Under the pieces are notes generated by a model, which ran no database searches, was not told where the DNA came from, and saw nothing but the letters and a program-made list of their open reading frames with translations. 64,000 bases of DNA from Amphibalanus amphitrite (Eukaryota > Arthropoda > Thecostraca > Balanomorpha > Balanidae), in assembly GCF_019059575.1 (NCBI RefSeq), contig NW_024881789.1:643083-707082 (forward strand), read 5' to 3'. Position numbers and translations under genes: made by a program. Below, in pieces: positions 12,117 to 64,000 of the stretch; the first letter of the stretch is position 1, and the number at the start of each line of letters is the position of its first letter.

Positions 12117-15100
12117 ACGTCGACGTATCATGCAGTTTACACTTGGCATTTATCAACTGTGCATTTATTCACCAAATTCTCTTGCATCGAACTGCTAATT
12201 AGGCTGATAGCTAATTGGACAATGCCTAACAGCTGGCAATCTCTACTGCGTGGTCGGTCCGTATTCGGCGGCCTGACGGGAGCGTTACTGTTGGTTATCG
12301 ATAGTCGATCGAGGGACACAGACCGACCTCTCCTCAGCTATGTAGCACATCGATTGATTCCGGCACTGACCTGGGCTGGAGGCTGTTCGCCATGGCACCA
12401 ACACGCTAATGGCCAACAGTGGCAGGTGTTAGCCATTAGCACGACGTAATGCACCACCGGGTGAAACGCATCGGGTGTGAGAAGTGCGCCTATATGACAC
12501 TCGTTTACTAAACCGTAGGGGTGTTATTAGCATGCTAAAATAATCATAAAAACATAAACATGAACAGCTAAATGCACTGTAACCATCAAAAAGTTTTTTC
12601 CTGGAAACAGATGGTTGCAATCTCGGCTTTTTTGCAGAAGGACTTAGACGAGACTGTCATGCAAGCTATGTAGCAAACCTAAGCTGATTGTGTGTACACG
12701 AAGTCTATGTAAACGAGATATGGAACGATAATAAGGTGGAATGGGCCATACGATATATGTGATCCCGTGCGCAAATACCGACACCACGTCATTGGCGTCA
12801 CGCCACTGTAATGTTACTGCGTTTCAGCAAGCCGTATTGCTGGATACAACCAATGGCCAATGCTCCAAAAGCAAAGTCATTGAATCACTTCTGGAAGCAA
12901 GCCTCTAGAAAATGTCATGCATACAAGACAGATGATATACGAGGCAAGTAATGCAATAGTTTTGAAGTCGGGAAAATATATTTTTTTAATATACAACGCA
13001 ATCCAGCTAAGATGAATCATGCTAAAATGATGAAATGAAGACGCCACTTTCGAAACAGCACATTCCATTCCATCCTTGATCTACCCACATGCGCTTCACC
13101 GCGGGCCGACTACCCGTGTCGGCGCCTCCGTCGCTGCCGGCGCGTCGACCGGTCACCGCCAGACGAGCCGGTCGACACCGAGTGGCTCTCCAGTCGACAG
13201 GCGAGCGACGCCCGCCGGGACCGAGGAGCCACTTGTTACACTTCACGTGACCAGCCGAGACGCGCCGGGCGGCAGCGAAAACAGCTCGCCGCGGGGCCTC
13301 CGGCGGCGGGGCCGGGGACGGCCGTGCCGGTCGTTTCCATATCGAGCGCTCCAGTTGGAGCGGCCTGCGAGGTCGGGTCCGACCTGGCTAATGACGCTAA
13401 AAATCATCCTGGCCGCGGTAATTGTCAGGCTGGGCGCCGCCGCCTGGCGCCGGAGTCGCCCGTTATGGCTCTGCTTAGTCGCCAAACAGCGCTAAGCTGT
13501 TTTCATAAGTGAGCCTTATGTTGAATTCTATGTGTAGTTTTGTGGAATGTGATTCGTGAGGCAATAAGTGTGGTCATAAATATTTGCTGATTTTATAGCT
13601 CCAAATTAACAGTAAGTTGGGAGACACTTCCTACTAATTAGTGTCATTATTCTCATAGCAATTAAAGCTATTACAACAATGCGACTCCTTAGTGCTATTT
13701 TTAGGAAATATCGATCGGCAACGGGTGCCAATTTATAGATATTAGGGTAACCCTCCACACGCCGGGTGTGACGTGCAATCCTCATTGGTATTCGCTGTGC
13801 GTCGCAGTGTGGTGGATTGTGGCGGCTTCTGGGTGCTGACTCGCTAACGGAATCAGTTCCACGGCCCGCCAGCGCCGCGTCCAACCGCTCCGACTAGCGC
13901 CTCCGACCGAGCCTTATGACAAACTTCTACCGCCGTCACCCCTTCGAGGTCGCATTTTCCTCATGCACCTGAGATTGTGTTGAATCAGGCTTTCTAAGTA
14001 TTTGTCATTTAATAGCACAACGAGAGCTGCACTTCACTTTATTTTTCTCCGTATAGGTTGCAAAGTTCTATAGAAATAGCGCAAAGAGCAAGCAGCTCCT
14101 AAATTTGGCAAATTAGCAACACCAAAAGAGTTTAATATTGACCTGCGCCGATGGCCATTGGCCATATTCTCAAACTAAAGCCAAAACCAAAACGCAGTGC
14201 TAACACTACATAGGCATGTACGAGTACGAGTACGAGTACGCCTCCAGTAACCAATGTCTCTCATAAGTCGCCAACAGTCACTAAGTTTACTTCCAACCAT
14301 CAGGCGTCTGCATTCCGAATTCAGTCGCCATCCGTCTCTCGTTTGCCGTCAGTCACCAATCGCCCTTCGTCTGCCGTAAGTCGCGCATCATATCTCGTCT
14401 GCCGTAAGTCGCCAGTCGTCTCTCGTCTGCCGGCTGTCTCTGCGCCGCTCATCTCGCCTGCTCCTATGAAGACCGATCGGCCCGATCCGTCTTGGTGGCC
14501 GGCGAGCGGCGCCGGCACCGATATGGAGCTTCCGCAGCTCGGCGCCGCCGCCGACCGCCCAGAAAAGCGGCGTCACACGTCAGTCCGTGACATCACACAC
14601 GTCACTGGACGTCAGCGGGATGTGCTCGCGCTGATACATCACCTAGCATTCTTTCACTGGCCGTCGTCCGTCCGTGCGCGCCCGTGGCCCGCCAGGATCC
14701 CCGGTCAGAACTGCGTGTAGCCGGGACGATTGCTCACGTGCTGTGGCCATCCGGCGGATTTGGAGGCTTTCGGCAGAGATTGCTCACTTTGCATGCGCCT
14801 GCTCAAGTGTCGTGACCTCCGGATCGGGGCCGGCCCTGCCTGAGAGATGTGGCTACGAGCTGAATGTATGCTTTGGTATTCCGTGGGCGAGCATTGATTC
14901 AATTGTTTCATATGGGCCTGTCGTGTTCACGATAAAACGGCTGTGCCTCGGGTGCGGCAGCTGCTGTCGTAATGGGTTGTCCGTGATCGGAGCTGCTGGT
15001 AACAGGCCGCTGCTCGACAGTCTGGTTCGATTGTTACCACTGACCGCTAGATGTTGCTAGCCGTCGGCACCAAGCCACGTGATCTGAACTGATCCGCAGA

Positions 15101-15216
15101 GTCGTGCAGACATTCTTGAGAGGGAAAGTAAACTATGAGCTAAGGCGTCGGCAGCTTGTAGATTATAGCCTATACTGCATGGACGACATCTTTGACAATT
15201 ATCGGGAATGTCACTA
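12117..15216. other. Intergenic stretch with a GC-rich island, no recognisable gene
   Basis: Contains a GC- and CpG-rich island at about 13080-13480 with long open frames on both strands, which is what composition alone produces. A degenerate repeat of a CGTCTGCCGTAAGTCGC-like unit lies at about 14330-14440. No domain is recognisable in any frame. Confidence 0.5.
14218..14240. repeat. Short tandem repeat of GTACGA
   Basis: A 6-bp unit (GTACGA) repeated nearly four times. Ordinary microsatellite. Confidence 0.8.
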
Positions 15217-16412
15217 TTAACCCGCGCCCCACTGGGGTCTGCGTATAACACGCCCTACTGGGGGGGGGGGGGGGGGGGCTATTCATAGCCCCCCTCCTGA
15301 CTCCGAAACTACTGGGCCGATCGTCAAAATTCAAACGGCGTCTGATAGCCCCGGAAAAACTCGAGCGAAACCTAATTTCATTGACCTCGAGGTCACCGAT
15401 GACGTCACAGGTCAGGTCAAAGTAAAAATTATTAGCATTTTGGCTTCTTCACGTTTTGGGCTCTGGCCGCCGTCTTACAAGTCAGATCAGGCTCATTTTT
15501 GGTTCACACACTCGTGAACAGATGCTCTAGATACCCTGAGGGTACCAAACTTGTACTTTGATTTTCAGGTCAAGGTCAGGTCATCGCAGGTCACGAAAAT
15601 ATTATATCATCCGTCGGTCACGTGACACATGTTTTATGGTCCATTTAGGCCAAAAATTTCGAATTTGATGTCGTCTTTGTCATTCGAGGTCATTTTGAGT
15701 CAAATTTAGCTCAGGTCAGGTCACTTTCAGGTCAAAAAAGGTCAAATTTTGAAGTTAAAATTTTTCAACAAAAAAGGTGTCTATTGGATGCAGTTTGAGC
15801 TCAGGAACACGATGGTGCTATTTATATTGGCGTACGATGTCAAATTCGTGCTGAAAAATTGATTTGAAAAATTAATAATTGTTAATTTTTTTGCAATAAT
15901 GCGTATAACTTGGCCATTTTTGAAGATATTTAGCTAAAACTTGCTAGAGTTAGTCATAATAATGCGTTCTATCACATATATTCCGGTTTTTTCGAAAAGT
16001 CAAAAAACTTTTGAAAAAAATGTAAAAATATAAATTTTGAATTTTATTATATAAATTTTTCGAAATTTTCAAAATTTCGAAAATCCGAGATAGCAGTTTG
16101 ATAGCGCAGTCTATTCTGAGACCTCTCATGCAAAGAAATTGGATCTAGCTTAAAAACTGAGCTCTTGGGAGCGATTGCCGTGGTTCAATGTTTTGCGTCG
16201 AAATTGGCCGAACATGACGTCACTCTGACGTCATTTCCGGCCGACCTATGGTAGGTACGAAGTTCAAATTTTCACACAAGGTGTCAAATTGAGGCAGCCA
16301 AAGGTACTGAAAGTTTGGCGTTGATATGTCAAGCGGTTTGGAAGTTATTGCAGAAAAACGGGAGGGGGGGGGGGCTATAAATAGCCCCCCCCCCCAGTGG
16401 GGCGCGAGTTTT
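15217..16412. mobile_element. TTAA-bounded piggyBac-like non-autonomous element, copy 3 (subfamily A)
   Basis: The left end TTAACCCGCGCCCC matches copy 1, including the GCGTATAACACGCCCTACT segment. The right end GGGGCGCGAGTTTT is a decayed match. Terminal hairpins are G-run, CTATTCATAG or CTATAAATAG, C-run (about 15258-15295 and 16363-16395). The AGGTCA motifs are especially clear: AGGTCAAGGTCAGGTCA at 15567-15583 and TGACCT-CG-AGGTCA at 15382-15395, the latter at the same relative place as in copy 1. The interior aligns with 2505-3707 by eye along its length. There is no coding capacity. Confidence 0.78.
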
Positions 16413-18848
16413 GTTTGGAACAGCAGACAGCAGTCAGCACGTCCGCTGGGTTCTTGATTTTCCACGCCCTGCTGGAGTACTAAGGCGGGCGAATGGGGCA
16501 CTAATTACCCTTCTAACCCATCTTTTTTCTTGGGTCGCATTAGATAATGGGGAATCATGCGGATGTGACAGTCGAAATTTCGCTAAAATAACTTTGACGG
16601 TACTTCGGCAACTTTGGTTTGGTATTTACTATTTAGTGAGCGTTGAGCAATGAGGTCACCCAAAGTCAACTTTTTATCAGCTCTTCGACATTTCGGCTTA
16701 GTGGAAAACAGAAAGATCATGTTCACAGGTTTATCGTGAACTTGTCGAACTTGTCACTGAGTCATTGGTTTGACCTCCGCATGTCAGTGTTAAATGTCAG
16801 CCATCTGCAAACTGTTAGTTTGTACTAACTCTGGATGATTGGTGTAAATATGATTTATCAGCCGGTCGCATAGAAACAGCGTGGAGCACATGTGAATACA
16901 TTCAGTAACATGTTTTTATTGCACGATTGTGTCGGTATCTCCATCAAACACTGGCGGATATACGGCGGAAACAGTCGAACCAAAGTCGCAATCATACAAA
17001 ATGACTGTCAAAGACGCCCCTCACAGAACCCAATTCTAAGCGATACCGAGAGGGGACCAAAAAAAAAAAATGTTTCTTTTCTTCAATAAACACTCAAAAT
17101 TCATCAACAATCCGGAAAATATTCATTGTAAATTCAGTTTCAACTAATTTCAATACTTGCCAGAAGTATTCATGAGTCCTAATAATGACACCCACCCAGC
17201 TTTGCACACCTTTTCAGCAGAGCCCGGATGAATGCATGGATTGAGTGTGGGGAGGGGAGAGAGGGGAGGGGGAGACGGGGGGAGGGGAGACGGGCGCGGC
17301 CCCTGTGCAGAGGGCTCAGCGAACGGCGCTAGTCAGAGTGAAGTCACTCACGCGGGCCTGACACTGACCTGACGCATATTGAAGGTCAGTCACCGGTCAG
17401 ATATACCAGTGGGGAGACGAGAAAACTGGTGAGCATGGCGCGAGCCGCGAATAACCAAGAATGGTGCTGTGCGTTTGCAGAGCTCGGTTTGGTTGCTAGA
17501 CTGGTTGGGTCGTATCTACTGGTGCGTCATTTCTCGAGCCATTGAAATAAAAGCTGCTGGTTGAGGGTTGATAAGATTCTCAGGAGCCACTCCAGGCCCG
17601 CATGAGTGACTACGACGGGGGTGGATATCTCCACTCCTGCCTGAGTCTGACCGGGACCGGTGGGGACCGCGTCCGTCACCATCCCTGCACGTGAACCCCA
17701 CCCGCCGGGAAATGACACGAAAACCAGACACCGCACAGTGTGACACCGACACGGTTTGACACCCATGACACGGTTCGACACCTGACGCGACACTGAACTG
17801 GGTACAGCGCCTCAGTACAGAGCAGTAACGCACAATGTACCTACAGTGCAGCCATTTCAGTACCGGGCGATGAGACGTGGACGTTGAATTCTTTTTCATT
17901 GACACAACGCACATGTAACAGCTACTCGGTTACATAACTGATTGAGGAACGATTTCATATCGTTTAGGATAATGCTGGTTTTGTAATGACACATTTGTCT
18001 GTCTATCTATCTACAACTACATACATCTACATTCTACGTCAACATAAAAGGGGGTATGAGTTTATACAATGCACATTGCACATTATTCTGGTTTCCTGTG
18101 TCATAATTACGTTGGAGATAAACGTAACAACACATTAATGGCTGAGTGATAAGCGACTTTATCATACACATGGGTCGTAACATCATGCTTTTAAAAATAT
18201 AGACATTATCAGCTGTTTTATATCTGTTTGTCGCATTTGGCATCAAAGGAAGGTAGATTTCCCTCACAGCGAGTAAATTGCCAAACGGTTTTGGCACATG
18301 CATCACTCAGCAACTGCCTCTCATTCATTCATTTTGAACAATTTGCCTCCTCTCAGGTTAACAGCGAACCTCGGCAACTTGAGATCAGTCTTTGGCGGAA
18401 TAGTGGGAGAGTTCCAGCCCGAGATCACAATCACAATAGTCGACGAAAATATCTCACAAACCACAGTTAACCCATGTGCGTTCACTCCAGTTCCTTATTC
18501 ACATTCATCAGGTAGCGTTGGAGCTCCCCGTCAGATCACCCCTTACACGTAACGCGACGCATCTGAGCAACACGAATGCATGCATTTCAGTTGAGATAGA
18601 TCACAACCAACTTCACAACGATTACCATAAAAGAACTCAACCAGTATCAGTCAATCGTACCAAAAGTTCTACATATTCCTCATGCCAAGCACCGGTTTCA
18701 CGGTCTATCGTTCTTCAATCACCGCTCTCCATTTGATCCAATACATCTAGCTACTACACAGTTTACATGTGAAGATCGGTCGCTGAGAAACTGAGCCTCG
18801 TTTGTGGTCGGAGCTGACACCGCGGTCGGTCCGCACGGCCGGCGCACA
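16413..18848. other. Region 3' of the receptor gene; possible 3' UTR, no other gene
   Basis: The part next to 18848 should be receptor 3' UTR. On the minus strand a candidate polyadenylation hexamer lies at 16915-16920 (TTTATT on the plus strand), but I cannot say whether it is used. A purine-rich run (GGGGAGGGGAGAGAGGGG-type) occurs at about 17249-17295. Open frames at 17516-17914 on the minus strand show no known domain. Confidence 0.45.
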
Positions 18849-60645
<41,797 letters not shown>

Positions 60646-60960
60646 CTGCGGGTGAGTTAGCAGTGTCAGCAGTACACGGTGAACAGACACGTTTTGGCCG
60701 CGTCACGTTTGTCTCACAGACGGAGTACGAGCCGGAGCCCTGCGGGTGAATTAACAGTGTCAGCAGTGCACGGTGAACAGACACGTTTTGGCCGCGTCAC
60801 ATTGGTCTCACAGACGGAGTACGAGCCGGAGCCCTGCGGGTGAGTTAGCAGTGTCAGCAGTGCATGCAGTGAACAGACGGGCTTTTTGGGCGCGTTACGG
60901 TAGTCTCACATACCCAGTACGAGTGCGGGTGAAGGGACGAGTCCCAGTTCAGCCCTGCGG

Positions 60961-61494
60961 GTGAAATTGCAATCATAGACTGTTTACAGAGCACGGTGAA
61001 GTAAATAGTGCGAAGACTCAGCTTGACAGGAGCTTAGATCACTTGGTCATTCAAAAGAGTACCGGTCATTCCCAAAGACTCCGGTCATTCCCATGGGACA
61101 GCGCGGTCATTTCCAGGACACTTCGATCTCCCGCCACCTCACGACACACCTGACACCGCTCTAACCCAGAGCGACGCTCAGTATCAGAACACATCAGTTT
61201 TATAACACCGCTCAGTATCCAAACACTCAGTGTCCCAGGACACCGCTCAGTTTGAGCCACCACCGGTCAATTCCACCCCGGACAGCGGTCAGCAGCGTCG
61301 GCCGATAATCGCCGGCTATTCAGATGATTAGCGGCGAGTCTCGTCTGGCCGGGTTCAGTGGACCGTGTGCTGTGTCATCAGAGCGCCCCCCCCCCAGAAC
61401 AGCCCCCCAGTGTTAATGGAGCCCCCCCCCCCCGCCCAAATACACGGCAGTGGACGGTCAGCAGCTGCATTGCGTCGGGGGCTGGTCTGTTCTG

Positions 61495-61593
<99 letters not shown>

Positions 61594-63786
61594 GAGAGAG
61601 CGACAGAGTCGATCAGTCGGTCGCGGAGAGGCACGGAGCGCGCTGATCGGTCTGCTCCGGTGGACAGCGCCGGTAGTGGGACAGCGCGGACGCAATTTAT
61701 AGAGGCTATTCCATCATGTTTATCGACCATGAAACTGTCAAGGTCATTATGACGTCTCCGGAGGGCTGTTAATTAGGGATTAGGAGGCGAGACAATGTGA
61801 GCCGCCCCTAATATCGGGCTCATAATCCATACACTGACTCGATGATGGCAATGAATCGGACGTTATCGTCAACCACTATGGTATTACGATGATTTAACAC
61901 CATTAAATGCCCAGCCTGCCACGTTCTGAGGAGGCTGACGAGTGGAGCTAGTAGTTCTTTTTAATGCTTTAAATAGATATACGAATTTTAGCTAGACAGA
62001 TCACACATTATTAAGAATCTTAGTTGGTCACCCACGTCGACATAACTCCAGTTTCTCCAACTTAACGAGATCTTCGAGGATCCTTAAGTGTTGTCCTTGC
62101 CAGAATCCTATCTGTTGCATACAAAATTGTCCCATTATTTTGTGTCCGTTTTCCTAAAAAAGTCGTTTCTCATCAGCCTTCGTAAATCATAAAATGATAA
62201 ATGTTCCATTGGAGGGAACACCATTTGAGACCCTTCTGCCTCAGTCTCCCCTTCCTCGGCAATTTGCTCTCCCGCCGGCAGCGCCCTATCCGCCCCGCTC
62301 CACACCGCTCTTGGAGAGCGCGCAGAGACCCGACTGGTGCGTTTTTCCTCCAATCCGGACAGAAGTGAACGACAGGGACCTATGAGCCGAGTCAACATGG
62401 GCACGGCGCGTCAATATTGACATGCGGCCGTCCGGATATTCGGCCCCGTCAGAGAAGGCAGGCCCTCAGTGGATATAGAGACGTGAGACGACCCGAATTC
62501 GCCGCCGGCGATTCTGCAGGGCGACGGCGGCCCGCACGACGGGTCCTCGCAGTGTGCCGAGTCTATCGGATCGATACCGAGGCAAATCATACGCGCTGAC
62601 GAAGCTGAGGATCAAACTTGAAATATGTGAGCTTGATTCAGGACTGGTGTGTTAGATAACCACCAGAACGGCTGTAAAATGATTTTCACCATATTATTCG
62701 TTTATAACAAACATAAAGCTTGCTTTGCAATAGAAACTATTATGCACCTAAAATGCAGACTGCTGGATCAATGCCTCACGTTCGTTTCCCTCGAGAAAAC
62801 TGCTGCGTGTCTGCTTTCATCACCTCAACCGTCCCTGGTCCCATCTGACTACCGGAACTGAAGAGTCTCTTAGCAGTGTCGATCATTCGTTCGTTCGGAG
62901 GAGTTACGAGTTTGCTAACTCGTATACGATTCCAAACAGGTCGCCCTGTCGCTCTGTTGACGACACCAACTTTTCTGACGACCACCTGTGTCATGCTCCA
63001 CTTGGTAGTAAAACCTTCAACAGCCGGCGAATTAAATCCATTTGTGGCCTCCGGTTTACGGCCGCCCGTTCCGTGACCTTGTTCTGAGCTATCGGCACAG
63101 TTCTGCTCTCAGTAGCATCGTGTGCTGAGCGCAGCTGATATGCTCCAACACTTTTCATTCACGGGACTGATGGCCTGGGCGGGTCTGTTAGTTGCTAGGC
63201 GTCCCGTCACCTACCCGGTAGTGTATGCTCCACGCCCCTCCGCTCCTCCCCTGCCCCACCCCGATACGGCCATCTCCGGTGTCACAGGGCCCGTCCGGCG
63301 ATCCTCAGACGCCTTTGGTGGTGTAGAAGCCGAGAGAAGGCGAGCCGGGCCGCCGGAATCGCTGATGAGGCCGAGAGAAGCGTGCCGATAATCCCTCTGA
63401 CACATCGACGGGTGAAGATGAGCGATGGTGGCGGCCTGATACCACCCCGGCAGCGAGATCTGACACTGCACCCAGATGGGACGGAGGCCGCTGCGAGAGA
63501 GGGCGAGCGACCGTCGGCAGCGAAAGGAGGAGTGAGCCGTGTGGCCCGCATGGTGGTCTCGGACGAGCTGTCCGACTGTGTTTTAGGCATCAACTTCCCT
63601 GGTCTAGAGCGAGGTCAAAAGGGCCCTCAGAGTGACGTGGGCAGCACTGACCACTGTGATGTCCCCTTAGTGACATCACCGACAGCGCGGCGCCGATATC
63701 GCACAATATATCCCGTGGTACTTGCTGAGGATACGCAACACTGAGTAGGTACTCATGCATGTTGTTCGCATACTCTAAGTATGGTG
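60961..63786. other. Upstream receptor intron or flank, no exon found
   Basis: I searched the minus strand for the receptor signal peptide and first-lobe motifs and found none, so the missing 5' exons are probably beyond 64 kb. It holds poly-C/G-rich runs near 61385-61435, the (AG)n tract at 61497-61600 and short TCAGTnnnnnACAC-type repeats near 61060-61280. GC-rich frames near 62135-62600 and 63122-63744 have no domain. Confidence 0.5.
61497..61600. repeat. (AG)n microsatellite
   Basis: AG run with a GAGG-interrupted end. It reads (CU)n on the receptor strand. Confidence 0.97.
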
Positions 63787-64000
63787 TTAACCTTCGCCCT
63801 GGTGGGGGGGGGGCATTTTGGCCCCCCCCTGTGGTTTTTCAGCGATAACTCAGAAACCACTTGAGTTAGCGCCCTGAAACTTTGTATAGCTGTTTATTCA
63901 ACATTTTTACATCATGTCCTTTTTTGGGGGGTTCGGGTCAGGTCAGGTCAGGTCACAAGGTCACCAAAACTGACACCACCTCTAAAAAAGTTCAAAGCTC
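63787..64000. mobile_element. TTAA-bounded piggyBac-like element, copy 5 (left end only, cut by window edge)
   Basis: Starts TTAACCTTCGCCCTGGTGGG, then a G-run/CATTTTGG/C-run hairpin (about 63803-63828). GGTTTTTCAGCGATAACTC follows, close to the GGTTTTTCGCGAATATCTC at the same place in copy 2. A tight GGTCA array (63935-63962) comes next. The right end is outside the window. Confidence 0.7.

Noticed and set aside
13076-13495. GC-rich open frame of 139 codons
   Set aside because: Overlapping frames on both strands and no known motif.
62135-62994. Minus-strand frames as missing 5' receptor exons
   Set aside because: None contains the first-lobe family motifs or a signal peptide followed by them.

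Overview
This window is animal nuclear DNA: split coding exons with GT-AG introns, long non-coding stretches, simple repeats and several transposon families. The two recognisable host genes, together with a Penelope-like retroelement, point to an invertebrate. A receptor that looks like the insect-type mXR/mangetout branch of metabotropic glutamate receptors suggests an arthropod, possibly a crustacean. That last step is inference.

Layout. Position 2-832 (+) is the 3' coding part of a divergent alpha-tubulin with a poly-aspartate tail. From about 0.8 to 18.8 kb the DNA is intergenic and holds TTAA-bounded, piggyBac-like non-coding elements (2.5, 9.5 and 15.2 kb), a TA-flanked terminal-inverted-repeat element (3.7 kb) and a foldback element (11.85 kb). 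From 18.85 to 60.65 kb, on the minus strand and convergent with tubulin, at least 13 exons encode most of a class C GPCR: the ligand-binding domain from mid-lobe onward, the nine-cysteine domain, all seven membrane segments and a cytoplasmic tail. Reading phase and splice sites agree at every junction from the first visible exon to TM7. The 5' exons lie beyond the window or were not found. Its introns carry a complete Penelope-like element with flanking 14-bp target duplications and three hammerhead-ribozyme-like motifs (38.76-42.40 kb), a second copy of the TA element (34.1 kb), a small hAT-type element (29.5 kb), a fourth TTAA element (52.3 kb), long (AG)n/(CT)n tracts and an 11-bp minisatellite touching a splice donor. 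A fifth TTAA element starts at 63.79 kb and runs off the window.

For a second look: (1) ribozyme motifs inside a receptor intron, two of them in the sense orientation; (2) the TTAA element family, which shares terminal G/C hairpins with different loop sequences and carries arrays of AGGTCA nuclear-receptor half-sites; (3) a receptor that keeps the amino-acid-backbone contacts but has Leu where glutamate receptors have the distal-carboxylate-binding Lys; (4) a 94-bp tandem duplication of a splice acceptor plus exon start; (5) a cytoplasmic tail interrupted by one in-frame TGA.
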